Of a stretch of DNA of 38,993 nt, positions 23,975-31,850 are shown in pieces. Under the pieces are notes generated by a model, which was given only the letters and a program-made list of their open reading frames with translations, ran no database searches and was not told the DNA's origin. The stretch lies in assembly GCA_945865565.1 (NCBI GenBank), contig CAMBEK010000017.1:1-38993 (forward strand). The letters are read 5' to 3'. Each line of letters opens with the position of its first letter. The first letter of the stretch is position 1. Source of the stretch: Pseudobacteriovorax antillogorgiicola (GTDB lineage: Bacteria > Bdellovibrionota_B > Oligoflexia > Oligoflexales > RGVZ01). The translations under genes were made by a program, and so were the position numbers.

Positions 23975-26260
23975 TCAGATTACGCGTCCGTTTTGTTGCC
24001 TGCCAGAAGAGCGCCTTTCCACGGAGACAATTTCGGGCAAGGACTCAACCTTGCGAAAAATTGCCTGAAGTTGGGTCAGACCGTTCAGCGTCAACTCGAA
24101 GTCGAGTACGCCAAGGAGGTCGCTGGAGACTTGAATGTTTGCGCGCTGGATGTTCGCGCCACAGGCGGCTATGGCCATGGTTACGTCAGCCAGAACGCCG
24201 GGCCGGTCACGGGTGATGACTCGGATGAAAGCGTGGTGGGTTCCGGCGGGATGACTCTCCCCGCCTGGTGTGCCAGCCCATTGCACCATGACCCGTCGTT
24301 GTGGATCCAAGTCTAGGGCCCGCGAACAGGTGGCCCGGTGTACCGTCACGCCGCGACCTCTGGTGATAAATCCTTGAATTTCTTCGCCTGGCAGCGGATT
24401 GCAGCAGCGCCCGAAGTTGACCAGGACATTATCGATACCGCTGACCAAGATGCCTTCGCGAGGGGCGGTTTTTTTGGTTTCCGGTTGCGGCGCAGCAACG
24501 GGAACTGTTGGATCAATCTGGATCTCTTTTTCAGGGAAAATTTTGGCAAGCACATCTTTAGCGTCAAGTTTCCCATACCCGATCGATGCCAGCATGTCGT
24601 CGAACGCACTTTCTTTTGCCGCCCGGGCCATGGCTTCGCCGTGCCCCTGTTTCAGCAGTTTATCCAGGTCGAATGATCGCGCTTCGCAGGCTTGCTCCAT
24701 CATGGAGCGTCCCATCTTCCGGCTCTTTTCTCTTTGTTGGCTGCGTAGATAGGACCGGATTTTATTTTTAGCGCGAGAACTTGTGACAAAATTCAGCCAC
24801 TCTTTGTTCGGCTTTTGGCCCGGAGAAGTGAGTATTTCGACGATGTCTCCGGATTTCAGTTTTTTCTTGATCGGTACAATACGGCCATTGACCTTGGCGC
24901 CAACCGTCGTCAGTCCAATGGCAGAGTGAACATTGAATGCAAAATCCAGAGCCGTTGCCCCGTGCGGCAGCCCAATGACATCCCCTTTGGGCGTGAAGAT
25001 AAAAATCTCGTCGTCAAACAAGTCAACCTTCACTGCCTCCAGAAATTCTTCCGGATCCTTTAACTCCGTTTGCCATTCCATCATCTGGCGCAACCAGGCA
25101 AATTTTTTCAGATCTGGATTTTGAGCCTTGGGATCTGCAGGTGCATTAGACCCCGAGCCTTTGTCTTTGTAGCTCCAGTGGGCAGCAATGCCGGATTCGC
25201 AGGTTTCGTGCATCTCGTGGGTGCGGATCTGGATTTCTGCTGGTTCCCCGTTGGGGCGTATCACCGTTGTGTGAAGAGATTGGTACAAGTTTGCCTTTGG
25301 CATGGCGATATAATCTTTGAAGCGCCCCGGCATTGGCTTCCACATCGCATGGACGACCCCAAGAGCCTCATAGCAGTCCTTGACCGTGTCCACGATAATT
25401 CGAAAGGCAAACAAGTCGTGAACTTCTTCAAACGTCAGATGCCGCTCGATCATTTTTTTGTAAATGGAAAAAAAATGCTTTGGTCGTCCATAAACGGTCA
25501 CATTTTGAAAGCCATATTTCTTGAGCTCGGCCTCTAGCTTTTCTTTCACATCTTCGATGGATGCCATGCGCTGATTTTTTTTAAGTGCGATTTTGGTCTT
25601 GAGTTCCTGGTAAACGTCAGACTTCATTTGACGCAGGCACAAGTCTTCCAGCTCGCTTTTGATCCCATAAATCCCGAGGCGGCTGGCCAGGGGCGCATAA
25701 ATATCCAGTGTCTCCTGAGTGATCCGCCGGCGCTTGGGCGGTGGCAGGGCCTCGATCGTACGCATGTTATGCAGGCGGTCTGCCAACTTGATCAGGATGA
25801 CGCGGACGTCCTTGGCCATCGCGAAAAGCATCTTGCGAAAGTTTTCGGCAAGGCGCTCTTGGGTGGATCGAAATTCGATTTTTCCAATCTTGGTCATGCC
25901 ATCGACCAGGTCCGCAACCTGCTTGCCAAATAGTTGCTCGATTTCAGTCAGTGGAGTTTCCGTGTCCTCGACGACATCGTGCAGAATGGCGGCTGTGATG
26001 GACGCTAAGTCGACCTTGAATCTGGTCAGGATAAGCGCAACGTTAAGGGGGTGGGTGATGTATGGCTCGCCTGAGACCCGAAGTTGGGGGCCGTGGCGAT
26101 CGGCGCCGAATTTATAAGCTTTTTCTAGTGGGCTGAGATCCTGGTTGGGCAGATAACCCCGGACAGCCGTTTGTAGTTCATGGAATAGCAAGTCGGAGGT
26201 ATTCGACGGACCAGTGGGTTTACCATCATTCTGATTTTGCAATTTTTTTGAAGGATCCAC
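23975..26260 (-). CDS. rel: Bifunctional (p)ppGpp synthetase/hydrolase (Rel/SpoT)
   Basis: This long RelA/SpoT homologue of 761 residues makes and degrades (p)ppGpp. The N-terminal HD hydrolase domain is intact (YITHPLNVALIL, ILHDVVEDT, KLADRLHNMRT). The synthetase domain has GRPKHFFSIYKKM, HDLFAFRIIVD and AMPKANLYQSLHTTV. A TGS domain follows (IFTPKGDVIGLPHGATALDF), then the conserved-Cys region (RCCNPLPGE) and an ACT domain (VITRDRPGVLADVTMAIA). Intact HD motifs argue for a bifunctional Rel/SpoT rather than a synthetase-only RelA. The start is GTG at 26260, with GAGG ~8 nt upstream; no ATG is available before the domain. It follows gmk by 87 nt, and rpoZ, often between these two, is missing. 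Confidence 0.96.
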   Translation of the reverse strand: MDPSKKLQNQNDGKPTGPSNTSDLLFHELQTAVRGYLPNQDLSPLEKAYKFGADRHGPQLRVSGEPYITHPLNVALILTRFKVDLASITAAILHDVVEDTETPLTEIEQLFGKQVADLVDGMTKIGKIEFRSTQERLAENFRKMLFAMAKDVRVILIKLADRLHNMRTIEALPPPKRRRITQETLDIYAPLASRLGIYGIKSELEDLCLRQMKSDVYQELKTKIALKKNQRMASIEDVKEKLEAELKKYGFQNVTVYGRPKHFFSIYKKMIERHLTFEEVHDLFAFRIIVDTVKDCYEALGVVHAMWKPMPGRFKDYIAMPKANLYQSLHTTVIRPNGEPAEIQIRTHEMHETCESGIAAHWSYKDKGSGSNAPADPKAQNPDLKKFAWLRQMMEWQTELKDPEEFLEAVKVDLFDDEIFIFTPKGDVIGLPHGATALDFAFNVHSAIGLTTVGAKVNGRIVPIKKKLKSGDIVEILTSPGQKPNKEWLNFVTSSRAKNKIRSYLRSQQREKSRKMGRSMMEQACEARSFDLDKLLKQGHGEAMARAAKESAFDDMLASIGYGKLDAKDVLAKIFPEKEIQIDPTVPVAAPQPETKKTAPREGILVSGIDNVLVNFGRCCNPLPGEEIQGFITRGRGVTVHRATCSRALDLDPQRRVMVQWAGTPGGESHPAGTHHAFIRVITRDRPGVLADVTMAIAACGANIQRANIQVSSDLLGVLDFELTLNGLTQLQAIFRKVESLPEIVSVERRSSGRQQNGRVI

Positions 26261-26347
26261 CGGTTCGACCTCACGCCAATCCTCGGGATTTATCGGCGTT
26301 TTTTGATCGTAGCTCAGCTTTACCCCGGCGGTCCACCATGGTGGCGA

Positions 26348-27025
26348 TTAAATTTTCTGGTGAATCTTCTTTAATTCAAGGATCTTATGGCTCTGTTCGA
26401 ATTCGTTCAACAGTCGCTCGCAGAGCGCCTCGCCTGCTCCTTGGGAGGTATGTCCTGGCTTGCCACTCACGATAATGGCTTCCAATTCGTTGTAGGCCCT
26501 TTCGAGATCATCGTTGACGATGAAATAATCATAGATGCGCCCGGCTGCAATTTCGTCCCTTGCCGCCTGAAAGCGGCGCCAGCGAACCTCTGGACTGTCC
26601 GTTCCACGTTTTTCGAGGCGATGCCAGAGGTCGATCATCGAGGGAGGCAAAATAAAGATGGAGAGCGCACCTGGAAGTTTTGGTTTAGCGGTCATCCAGC
26701 CCTGGACATCAATTTCAAGGATGACCTTGTGGCCTTTAGTCGTGATCCTTTCGACTTCTGCCTTGCTGGTACCATAAAGGTTTCCAAACACCTCCGCCCA
26801 TTCGAGCATGTTGTCCGCGGCAACATTTTCTTCGAACTCTGAGCGATCAACAAAATGATAGTGCTTGCCGGCAATTTCACCGGGACGTTGCTTTCGAGTG
26901 GTTAAACTGACAGAAATTTCAACGTCGGGATTGTTGCGCTCAAGGCGGCTGTTCAACGTAGTTTTACCGGTTCCGGACGGAGCCGAAACGGCAAAAATAC
27001 CTGATCGTGGGATTTCATTTTCCAT
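26348..27025 (-). CDS. gmk: Guanylate kinase
   Basis: This enzyme converts GMP and ATP to GDP and ADP. Of the 225 residues, the P-loop APSGTGKTT (Lys21) is followed by the GMP-binding segment SVSLTTRKQRPGE...HYHFVDRSEFE and then EWAEVFGNLYGTS and ILEIDVQGW, all classical for Gmk. The C-terminus is about 20 residues longer than E. coli Gmk and helical. The ATG at 27025 follows a short upstream gene by 8 nt. Co-location with rel places GDP/GTP supply and alarmone synthesis in one transcription unit, as in many proteobacteria. Confidence 0.96.
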   Translation of the reverse strand: MENEIPRSGIFAVSAPSGTGKTTLNSRLERNNPDVEISVSLTTRKQRPGEIAGKHYHFVDRSEFEENVAADNMLEWAEVFGNLYGTSKAEVERITTKGHKVILEIDVQGWMTAKPKLPGALSIFILPPSMIDLWHRLEKRGTDSPEVRWRRFQAARDEIAAGRIYDYFIVNDDLERAYNELEAIIVSGKPGHTSQGAGEALCERLLNEFEQSHKILELKKIHQKI

Positions 27026-27033
27026 GATTTATT

Positions 27034-27273
27034 TTAGCAGCCTGTCCCATAGGCTTCGACTAAAATCTTTGCCTCCCCAGTCAGTATTTCGATGGCTTTG
27101 GCCAAAGCTTCGGCCCGTTCCCGCCCGAGATGGTTGAAGGCGCCTAAGTTTTGTGCCAATTCGAGCGTGCGAATGGCACCTTTCAGGTCGTGAAACCTTT
27201 GCCTGCGGCTGATTTCGTCGGTTTCGATGAGAACTAGTGAAGGGCGGTTTTCATTTTTAATGAGTTGCCACAA
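27034..27273 (-). CDS. Small protein with H-box-like helical hairpin
   Basis: This 79-residue protein starts at TTG 27273, preceded by AAGGGG 7 nt upstream. An in-frame ATG at 27363 would extend it across the start region of the divergent S8 gene and is less likely. After a short strand (SLVLIETDEI) come two helices. The first, RFHDLKGAIRTLELAQ, resembles the phosphoacceptor H-box of histidine kinases; the second is RERAEALAKAIEILTGEAKI. No ATPase domain follows. It could be a stand-alone DHp/Hpt-like dimer or simply a small unknown helical protein. It is the first gene of the gmk-rel unit, 65 bp from the S8 peptidase start on the other strand. Confidence 0.62.
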   Translation of the reverse strand: MWQLIKNENRPSLVLIETDEISRRQRFHDLKGAIRTLELAQNLGAFNHLGRERAEALAKAIEILTGEAKILVEAYGTGC

Positions 27274-27338
27274 GATTTGTTCCCCTTGCTTTGCAGTGCT
27301 GGCATTGGAATCATAGCAGATGCCGCGAGGAGGCAAAC

Positions 27339-29204
27339 GTGCCCTATTTGAAGTTTCTGACATTTATTGTTTTTTTTATGATTTCCGCATGCGGGCAGCT
27401 GCCAAGTGACCCTCACGAGCTGTCTTTAGGGGGGGAGGCCCAAACGAAAACCCGTGTCCCGGGTTCATGGATCGTGGCCTTTCGAGTTCAAGCCTCGCGC
27501 GAAGCCCTGCAATTCGTCAACTTTCGGTCTGAGGTACGGTTTCATCAGACGGCCCTGAATTCAGTTTTTGTCAGTGATCCCCGCGTCAAATCAGTTGATT
27601 TCATCACCTCAGCTGACTTGTCTGCTCCGGTTGTCGGTGAGGAATTGTATGAGGCGCAAGGGCTTCAAGGGTTACTGAACTTCGGGTTCGGGAATTCTTC
27701 GTCGGTCGCAAGCCGAAAATCAGGGTCAGGTAAGGAGCTTCCGCTGTCTGCGGTGGCGGCCATAGCCAAAGTGGACTTTGTCTCAGACGATGTCGGCACC
27801 GAGACGCTGGCTGAATGGGAGGCCGCTGGGCGAATTTGGTTTGCAGATCCGAATGGGATCAGCCAACTGTCGAATCTGAACACGGCGGAAGATTCGTTTG
27901 CGACATGGTCCACCGATTACGGCCAGCTTGAAGGCTCAATCGGGCACCTCAAGTCTATCAACACGGCAGCCGCATTTACTGCGTTCAGCTCCCGGGCTGC
28001 TGACGCTCTGCCATCAAATGCGGACATTCTGGCCAATCCACCTTTGATTGCCGTGATCGACAGCGGCGTCGATTATTTGCACCCCCAACTTAAAAATCGC
28101 ATCTTTCAGAACCCGAGTCCGGGAGCCAGTGGCTGCGCCGACGACGTCTACGGATGCAATGTGACAGCCATGGGCAGCGGGTCCCTTGGCGACGGAAATG
28201 TTTTTCCTTATGGCACTTCGGCTGCCGGCGAAACCTGTCAGGGAGACAAATCAGTCGCGGAAAAATGTCAGCACGGTACTCATGTTGCGGGGATCATTGC
28301 AGCGGAGTATCAAAGCAGCGGCGCAACACCCATGGGTCCCGCGGGTGTTTGTCCCTTTTGCAAGATTGTTGTGATCAAAGCCACCAGTGATTTCGGTGGG
28401 ATTTCTGATTCCGCCCAACTGGCTGGCCTGAAGTATGTGTCCTTGTTTCGTAGCAACAGCTCCAACGCGATCCGGGTGGTGAACGCATCTTTTGGACAGT
28501 TCCAGCGTAACCGCGCCATTTCAGTAATCGTCGCCAGTTTGCGCAGGGCTGGCAACGGGATCGTTGTGGTGGCGGCATCGGGTAATGAAGACACGATGCT
28601 GCGCTCCTATCCGGCTTCGTTGACAGATGTGATTGCCGTCTCAGCAACAACCGCCGCGAATGAGAAGGCACCATTCAGTAATTTTGGAAACTGGGTTGAC
28701 GTTGCCGCGCCAGGGGACCAAATCATTTCCACGTTTCCTGGTGGTATCGTGGGAAAAAAGAACGGAACTTCGATGGCCGCCCCTGTCGTTAGCGGTGTCG
28801 CCGGACTACTTGTGGCTTTTACACCTTCAATCTCGGCAAGCGGGATTCGTGAGCGCATTATCAGTACGGCAAACCCTAATATCTACGGTGCCGATACCAA
28901 CCCACTTAATTACCAGTATTACTACGCGCGAATTGCCGGTGAATCAGTCCCACGACCACTTCTTGGATCGGGACTGGTTCAAGCCGCGGGTGCATTGGGG
29001 GGCAAGTCCACTGGAGCTTACACTCCCGATACTCTGCAAAGGGTGACCCCCGGATGCGGCATCGTTTCTGCCGGTGGCTCACGAAATTTCCCGGGATTTG
29101 ACCTCGGATTCGTGCTCTTGTTGATGGTTCCTTTATTCTTTTCGAGTCAGATCCGGGGGCAACCTCGTCGAGGCAAACCTGCGGAGGATTCCCGATGGGT
29201 GTGA
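27339..29204 (+). CDS. Subtilisin-like S8 serine protease lipoprotein
   Basis: This 621-residue secreted protease has a GTG start at 27339 with a very strong GAGGAGG 5 nt upstream. A lipoprotein signal peptide follows (KFLTFIVFFMISAC, Cys18). Residues ~25-200 form a propeptide-like region. The S8 catalytic domain has Asp241 (AVIDSGVDYLHPQL), His312 (HGTHVAGIIAA) and Ser478 (GTSMAAPVVSG). The C-terminus has GCGIVSAGG, then GFDLGFVLLLMVPLFF, then a basic stretch. This Cys, hydrophobic segment and basic end resemble bacterial C-terminal sorting or anchoring tails. The last 10 nt overlap the next gene. Cys-rich loops (GCADDVYGC, CPFCK) suggest disulphides. Confidence 0.92.
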   Translation: MPYLKFLTFIVFFMISACGQLPSDPHELSLGGEAQTKTRVPGSWIVAFRVQASREALQFVNFRSEVRFHQTALNSVFVSDPRVKSVDFITSADLSAPVVGEELYEAQGLQGLLNFGFGNSSSVASRKSGSGKELPLSAVAAIAKVDFVSDDVGTETLAEWEAAGRIWFADPNGISQLSNLNTAEDSFATWSTDYGQLEGSIGHLKSINTAAAFTAFSSRAADALPSNADILANPPLIAVIDSGVDYLHPQLKNRIFQNPSPGASGCADDVYGCNVTAMGSGSLGDGNVFPYGTSAAGETCQGDKSVAEKCQHGTHVAGIIAAEYQSSGATPMGPAGVCPFCKIVVIKATSDFGGISDSAQLAGLKYVSLFRSNSSNAIRVVNASFGQFQRNRAISVIVASLRRAGNGIVVVAASGNEDTMLRSYPASLTDVIAVSATTAANEKAPFSNFGNWVDVAAPGDQIISTFPGGIVGKKNGTSMAAPVVSGVAGLLVAFTPSISASGIRERIISTANPNIYGADTNPLNYQYYYARIAGESVPRPLLGSGLVQAAGALGGKSTGAYTPDTLQRVTPGCGIVSAGGSRNFPGFDLGFVLLLMVPLFFSSQIRGQPRRGKPAEDSRWV

Positions 29205-29647
29205 GCCTTGCCCTCGTTTTTCATTGCGCATCAGCCCTTGCGCTGATTTTGCTTTCGGCCTGGGGCCTTCGACGGCAGCGGGACTTGAATTTCTTGCGCG
29301 CTCTGATTGCGATTGGGACAAATTCGCCGGCCACGGGACGGCGTCGCACGGCGGACGTGCCTGCAAGGTTTATTTTGCGTGCGGCCCGTGCGTTTGGTGT
29401 TCCGGTTGCGGGGAACCCCAGTCGTGCATGGTTTTCCAAAAATTCCGCGGTGGTGGCGATCGAACCTGGGCCCCTCATGCAAATTTTTTTGCGTGCCCAA
29501 GTTTACCTGATACAATTCAAGGAACCTCGGACAATTGAATTTCTTCTGGCCACTTCGTCGCCGGTTCAGGCCAGTGAGCTGGAGGCTTCTTTCAGTGGTA
29601 AAATCCGGGTTAATTTGATTGAACCAGAGGACCATCATGCGCCTTAA
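29195..29647 (+). CDS. Small membrane-anchored protein of unknown function
   Basis: This 150-residue protein has one N-terminal membrane segment (VSLALVFHCASALALILLSA) followed by a basic stretch (LRRQRD), so the rest is probably cytoplasmic. The soluble part has no motif I recognise; it includes FILRAARAFGVPVAGNP and IQFKEPRTIEFLLATSS. ATG at 29195 has GGAGG 8 nt upstream and overlaps the S8 gene by 10 nt. Its stop overlaps the next lipoprotein gene by 11 nt. The tight double overlap and the ribosome-binding site are the main evidence that it is real. Confidence 0.7.
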   Translation: MGVSLALVFHCASALALILLSAWGLRRQRDLNFLRALIAIGTNSPATGRRRTADVPARFILRAARAFGVPVAGNPSRAWFSKNSAVVAIEPGPLMQIFLRAQVYLIQFKEPRTIEFLLATSSPVQASELEASFSGKIRVNLIEPEDHHAP

Positions 29648-30737
29648 TTTCCTTACGAAATCAATTTTTCTGGCGGCACCTCTTGCGCTGGCTTCTTGTG
29701 TCAGCCTTCAATCCGGCGAGGCTATCAATTCACCGGGAAATTATGGCGCGGATTCTCAGCCGCTTGGTTCAAGAGAAGACGATGCCTTTCAAGATGCCGC
29801 TAGCCGCGATTCGATGAAACGTGGCCGTTTTGACTCAAAGACGACCGTTGACCAGGCGATCGAGAAGGCCATCAATGCTGGATCCCAGGTCGTGGAAGAT
29901 GCGCGGCGCCTGATCACCCAGCGCAAGCAATGGCCGGCGGCACATCGTACGCTCGAAGCAGCCATTCAAGATGGGATCATCAAGTACGACAACGTCCGGC
30001 TTGCCAATGCTGTTGCCCTTTATCAAAGTTCGCCACTGGCGGCTTCGGTGACGCTTTTTCAGCGTCTGGTTGGTTCGGGGCGTCCAGTGGCGCGGCAGAT
30101 GGGGTGGCAGATCGCCGCCGCAATGCCTTCGCGGGCACTATCGTTTGCCATGGACCAGGAACTCGGGCGTGCGATCACGGAAAATGACGAGGCAACGGTT
30201 TTGATCCCGCAGATGGCTGTGGCTGTGCAGGCCAACGGGATGAAGTCGGCGTATACGCTGGTGCGACAAGGTCTCATGACCACTGGTCAGGAGGCTTTCG
30301 CCCTTTCCATGGCTCAGTTGGATGCCTCCCGCGCCTCAAATGATTTTCTTGATTACCTGGCTCTGGCTTCAGCAGAGGAGCTGCGCCAGCTCACGCAGAA
30401 TTCAGTCAATGTCTACACGTGCCTGATTGCACTAAAGCATCTTCAGGCCCACCCAGCACCATTGTCCCATGCCCATGCGGAACATCTTGTCTACTATGCC
30501 GTGTCGCGAAACAATGGCCTCGCAGACCTTGGACAAATGGCCCTGGAAAGCTATCTTCCGAAGGAGCGCTCTCAGGTGGCAATCATGATGTCTCGCATGC
30601 CACAGTGGGTCCAGATTGCTTATGTTGAATCTGTCCGCCGTAAAAAAGCCCCAGCCATAACGTTGCTGCTGGGCGAGTTAAAAAAGATCTCGTCATCTAC
30701 AGATGTTGTTGAAGAAGTGGATGAAGTCCTTCGGTAA
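29637..30737 (+). CDS. Lipoprotein with predicted alpha-helical repeat body
   Basis: This 366-residue lipoprotein starts at ATG 29637 (GAGG 6 nt upstream), with signal MRLNFLTKSIFLAAPLALA ending in the lipobox LASC (Cys21). After a ~60-residue flexible Ser/Asp-rich linker, the rest is almost entirely helical, with repeated Ala/Leu helices such as ALYQSSPLAASVTLFQRLVG and HAEHLVYYAVSRNNGLADLG. This is the look of a HEAT/TPR-like solenoid, though no exact repeat could be phased by eye. It probably acts as a periplasmic scaffold or interaction protein. It is linked by overlap to the small membrane protein and the S8 protease upstream. Confidence 0.75.
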   Translation: MRLNFLTKSIFLAAPLALASCVSLQSGEAINSPGNYGADSQPLGSREDDAFQDAASRDSMKRGRFDSKTTVDQAIEKAINAGSQVVEDARRLITQRKQWPAAHRTLEAAIQDGIIKYDNVRLANAVALYQSSPLAASVTLFQRLVGSGRPVARQMGWQIAAAMPSRALSFAMDQELGRAITENDEATVLIPQMAVAVQANGMKSAYTLVRQGLMTTGQEAFALSMAQLDASRASNDFLDYLALASAEELRQLTQNSVNVYTCLIALKHLQAHPAPLSHAHAEHLVYYAVSRNNGLADLGQMALESYLPKERSQVAIMMSRMPQWVQIAYVESVRRKKAPAITLLLGELKKISSSTDVVEEVDEVLR

Positions 30738-30799
30738 TTTTTCTTTTTTTCGGTTTTTTCCAAATCTTGTTTTGTGATTTCTGATTGAACCTGACTTGT

Positions 30800-30855
30800 T
30801 CCTGCCGATGACGATTTGGTTCCCTTGAATCAAATATCAGGTCAATCAGGCAGGA
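30800..30855 (+). promoter_or_regulatory. Possible ribosome-binding-site-masking hairpin before the kinase gene
   Basis: TCCTGCC at 30800-30806 is complementary to GGCAGGA at 30849-30855, which contains most of the AGGAG Shine-Dalgarno (30852-30856) of the kinase gene. Pairing across the 42-nt loop would hide the ribosome-binding site. The loop is long, so this is tentative. The rest of the 129-nt gap after the lipoprotein gene is T-rich with no strong terminator. Confidence 0.25.
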
Positions 30856-30866
30856 GTCTAATAACG

Positions 30867-31817
30867 TTGAGCACGATCCAGGCAAAAACGACGCCGGACA
30901 TCCCAGCCAAGATCGGCCCTTACAAGGTCGTTGGTGAAGTCGGGGTTGGTGGGCTTGGTCGCGTGTTCCGCGGGATTGACGAACGGACAGGAAATTCCGT
31001 TGCAATCAAAGTCCTGCATGACAAGTATGCGCAAAATTCAAAGTTTCTTGGGATTTTTCATCGAGAACTTCTGATTATTTCCAGTTTGAATCACAAGCAC
31101 ATCGTTAGTTACCTGGATAGTTTTTTTAGTCCTCCGAACTGCTACATCGTTACTGAATTTGTTGATGGATGGTCAGGGTATTCGTTTGTGAAACAAGTCA
31201 AACGGGTGCCGCCCCTGGTTGGCCTGTGCATTGTCATTGATATGCTGCAGGGTATTGACTACCTGCACTTGCATGACACGATTCATTCTGATCTTTCGGC
31301 TGCGAATTATCTGATTGATTCAAGGGGCCGGATTCTTGTGACAGATTTTGGTCTGGCCTGCCGGCTTGAGGTCGAGGACTACCGGAATTACATGATCGGG
31401 ACACCCGGGTATTATGCCCCCGAGCATATTTCCAATGAGCCGATTGTCCAGCAAACAGACATCTATTGTGCAGGACTGATCCTGTTCGAACTAATCACTG
31501 GTCGAAAAATCATTCCAGCATCCAATGATCGGCATCAGACCCTGGAGTTGATGCGAAGGGTATCGATTCCGCCTCTGGGACTGACCGATCCGGTGATGGA
31601 AAAATCCCTCTTGCGGCTGCTCAAGACGGCGTTGAACTTCTCTGTTTCGAGGCGTTATCAATCAGCGGATTTGATGATGTTCGCCTGCTACGAGATTCTC
31701 AAACGTTGTGAGATCCGTTACGCACGGCACGCCATTAAAAAATTTCTTGTGGATCAGGCTCTTGTTCCCGGACCTTTTGAGGGCCATGACCAGAATATCT
31801 ACAAGGGATCGCCCTAG
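30867..31817 (+). CDS. Hanks-type serine/threonine protein kinase with HSD catalytic loop
   Basis: This cytoplasmic, eukaryotic-like protein kinase has 316 residues and no membrane segment or sensor domain. The Gly-rich loop is GEVGVGGLGRVFRG, the ATP lysine is Lys48 (VAIK), the catalytic loop is IHSDLSAANYLI (Asp142, Asn147), the DFG is at Asp160 and the APE is in YYAPEH. The usual HRD arginine is Ser and the usual Lys-Pro after the Asp is Ser-Ala, so it is a non-RD kinase that may not need activation-loop phosphorylation. All metal- and ATP-binding residues remain. The start is TTG at 30867, with AGGAG ~10 nt upstream. An in-frame TTG at 30816 is an alternative. It lies between the S8/lipoprotein genes and the glycolipid genes. 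Confidence 0.88.
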   Translation: MSTIQAKTTPDIPAKIGPYKVVGEVGVGGLGRVFRGIDERTGNSVAIKVLHDKYAQNSKFLGIFHRELLIISSLNHKHIVSYLDSFFSPPNCYIVTEFVDGWSGYSFVKQVKRVPPLVGLCIVIDMLQGIDYLHLHDTIHSDLSAANYLIDSRGRILVTDFGLACRLEVEDYRNYMIGTPGYYAPEHISNEPIVQQTDIYCAGLILFELITGRKIIPASNDRHQTLELMRRVSIPPLGLTDPVMEKSLLRLLKTALNFSVSRRYQSADLMMFACYEILKRCEIRYARHAIKKFLVDQALVPGPFEGHDQNIYKGSP

Positions 31818-31850
31818 CCAAGCAGGCATGTTCCGTGATTTCATGCGCCA

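Noticed and set aside
26261-26347. Small ATG-initiated minus-strand frame of 22 codons between gmk and rel, checked as a possible rpoZ remnant
   Set aside because: The translation has no similarity to the omega subunit and is too short; the gap seems to hold only the rel leader and ribosome-binding site.
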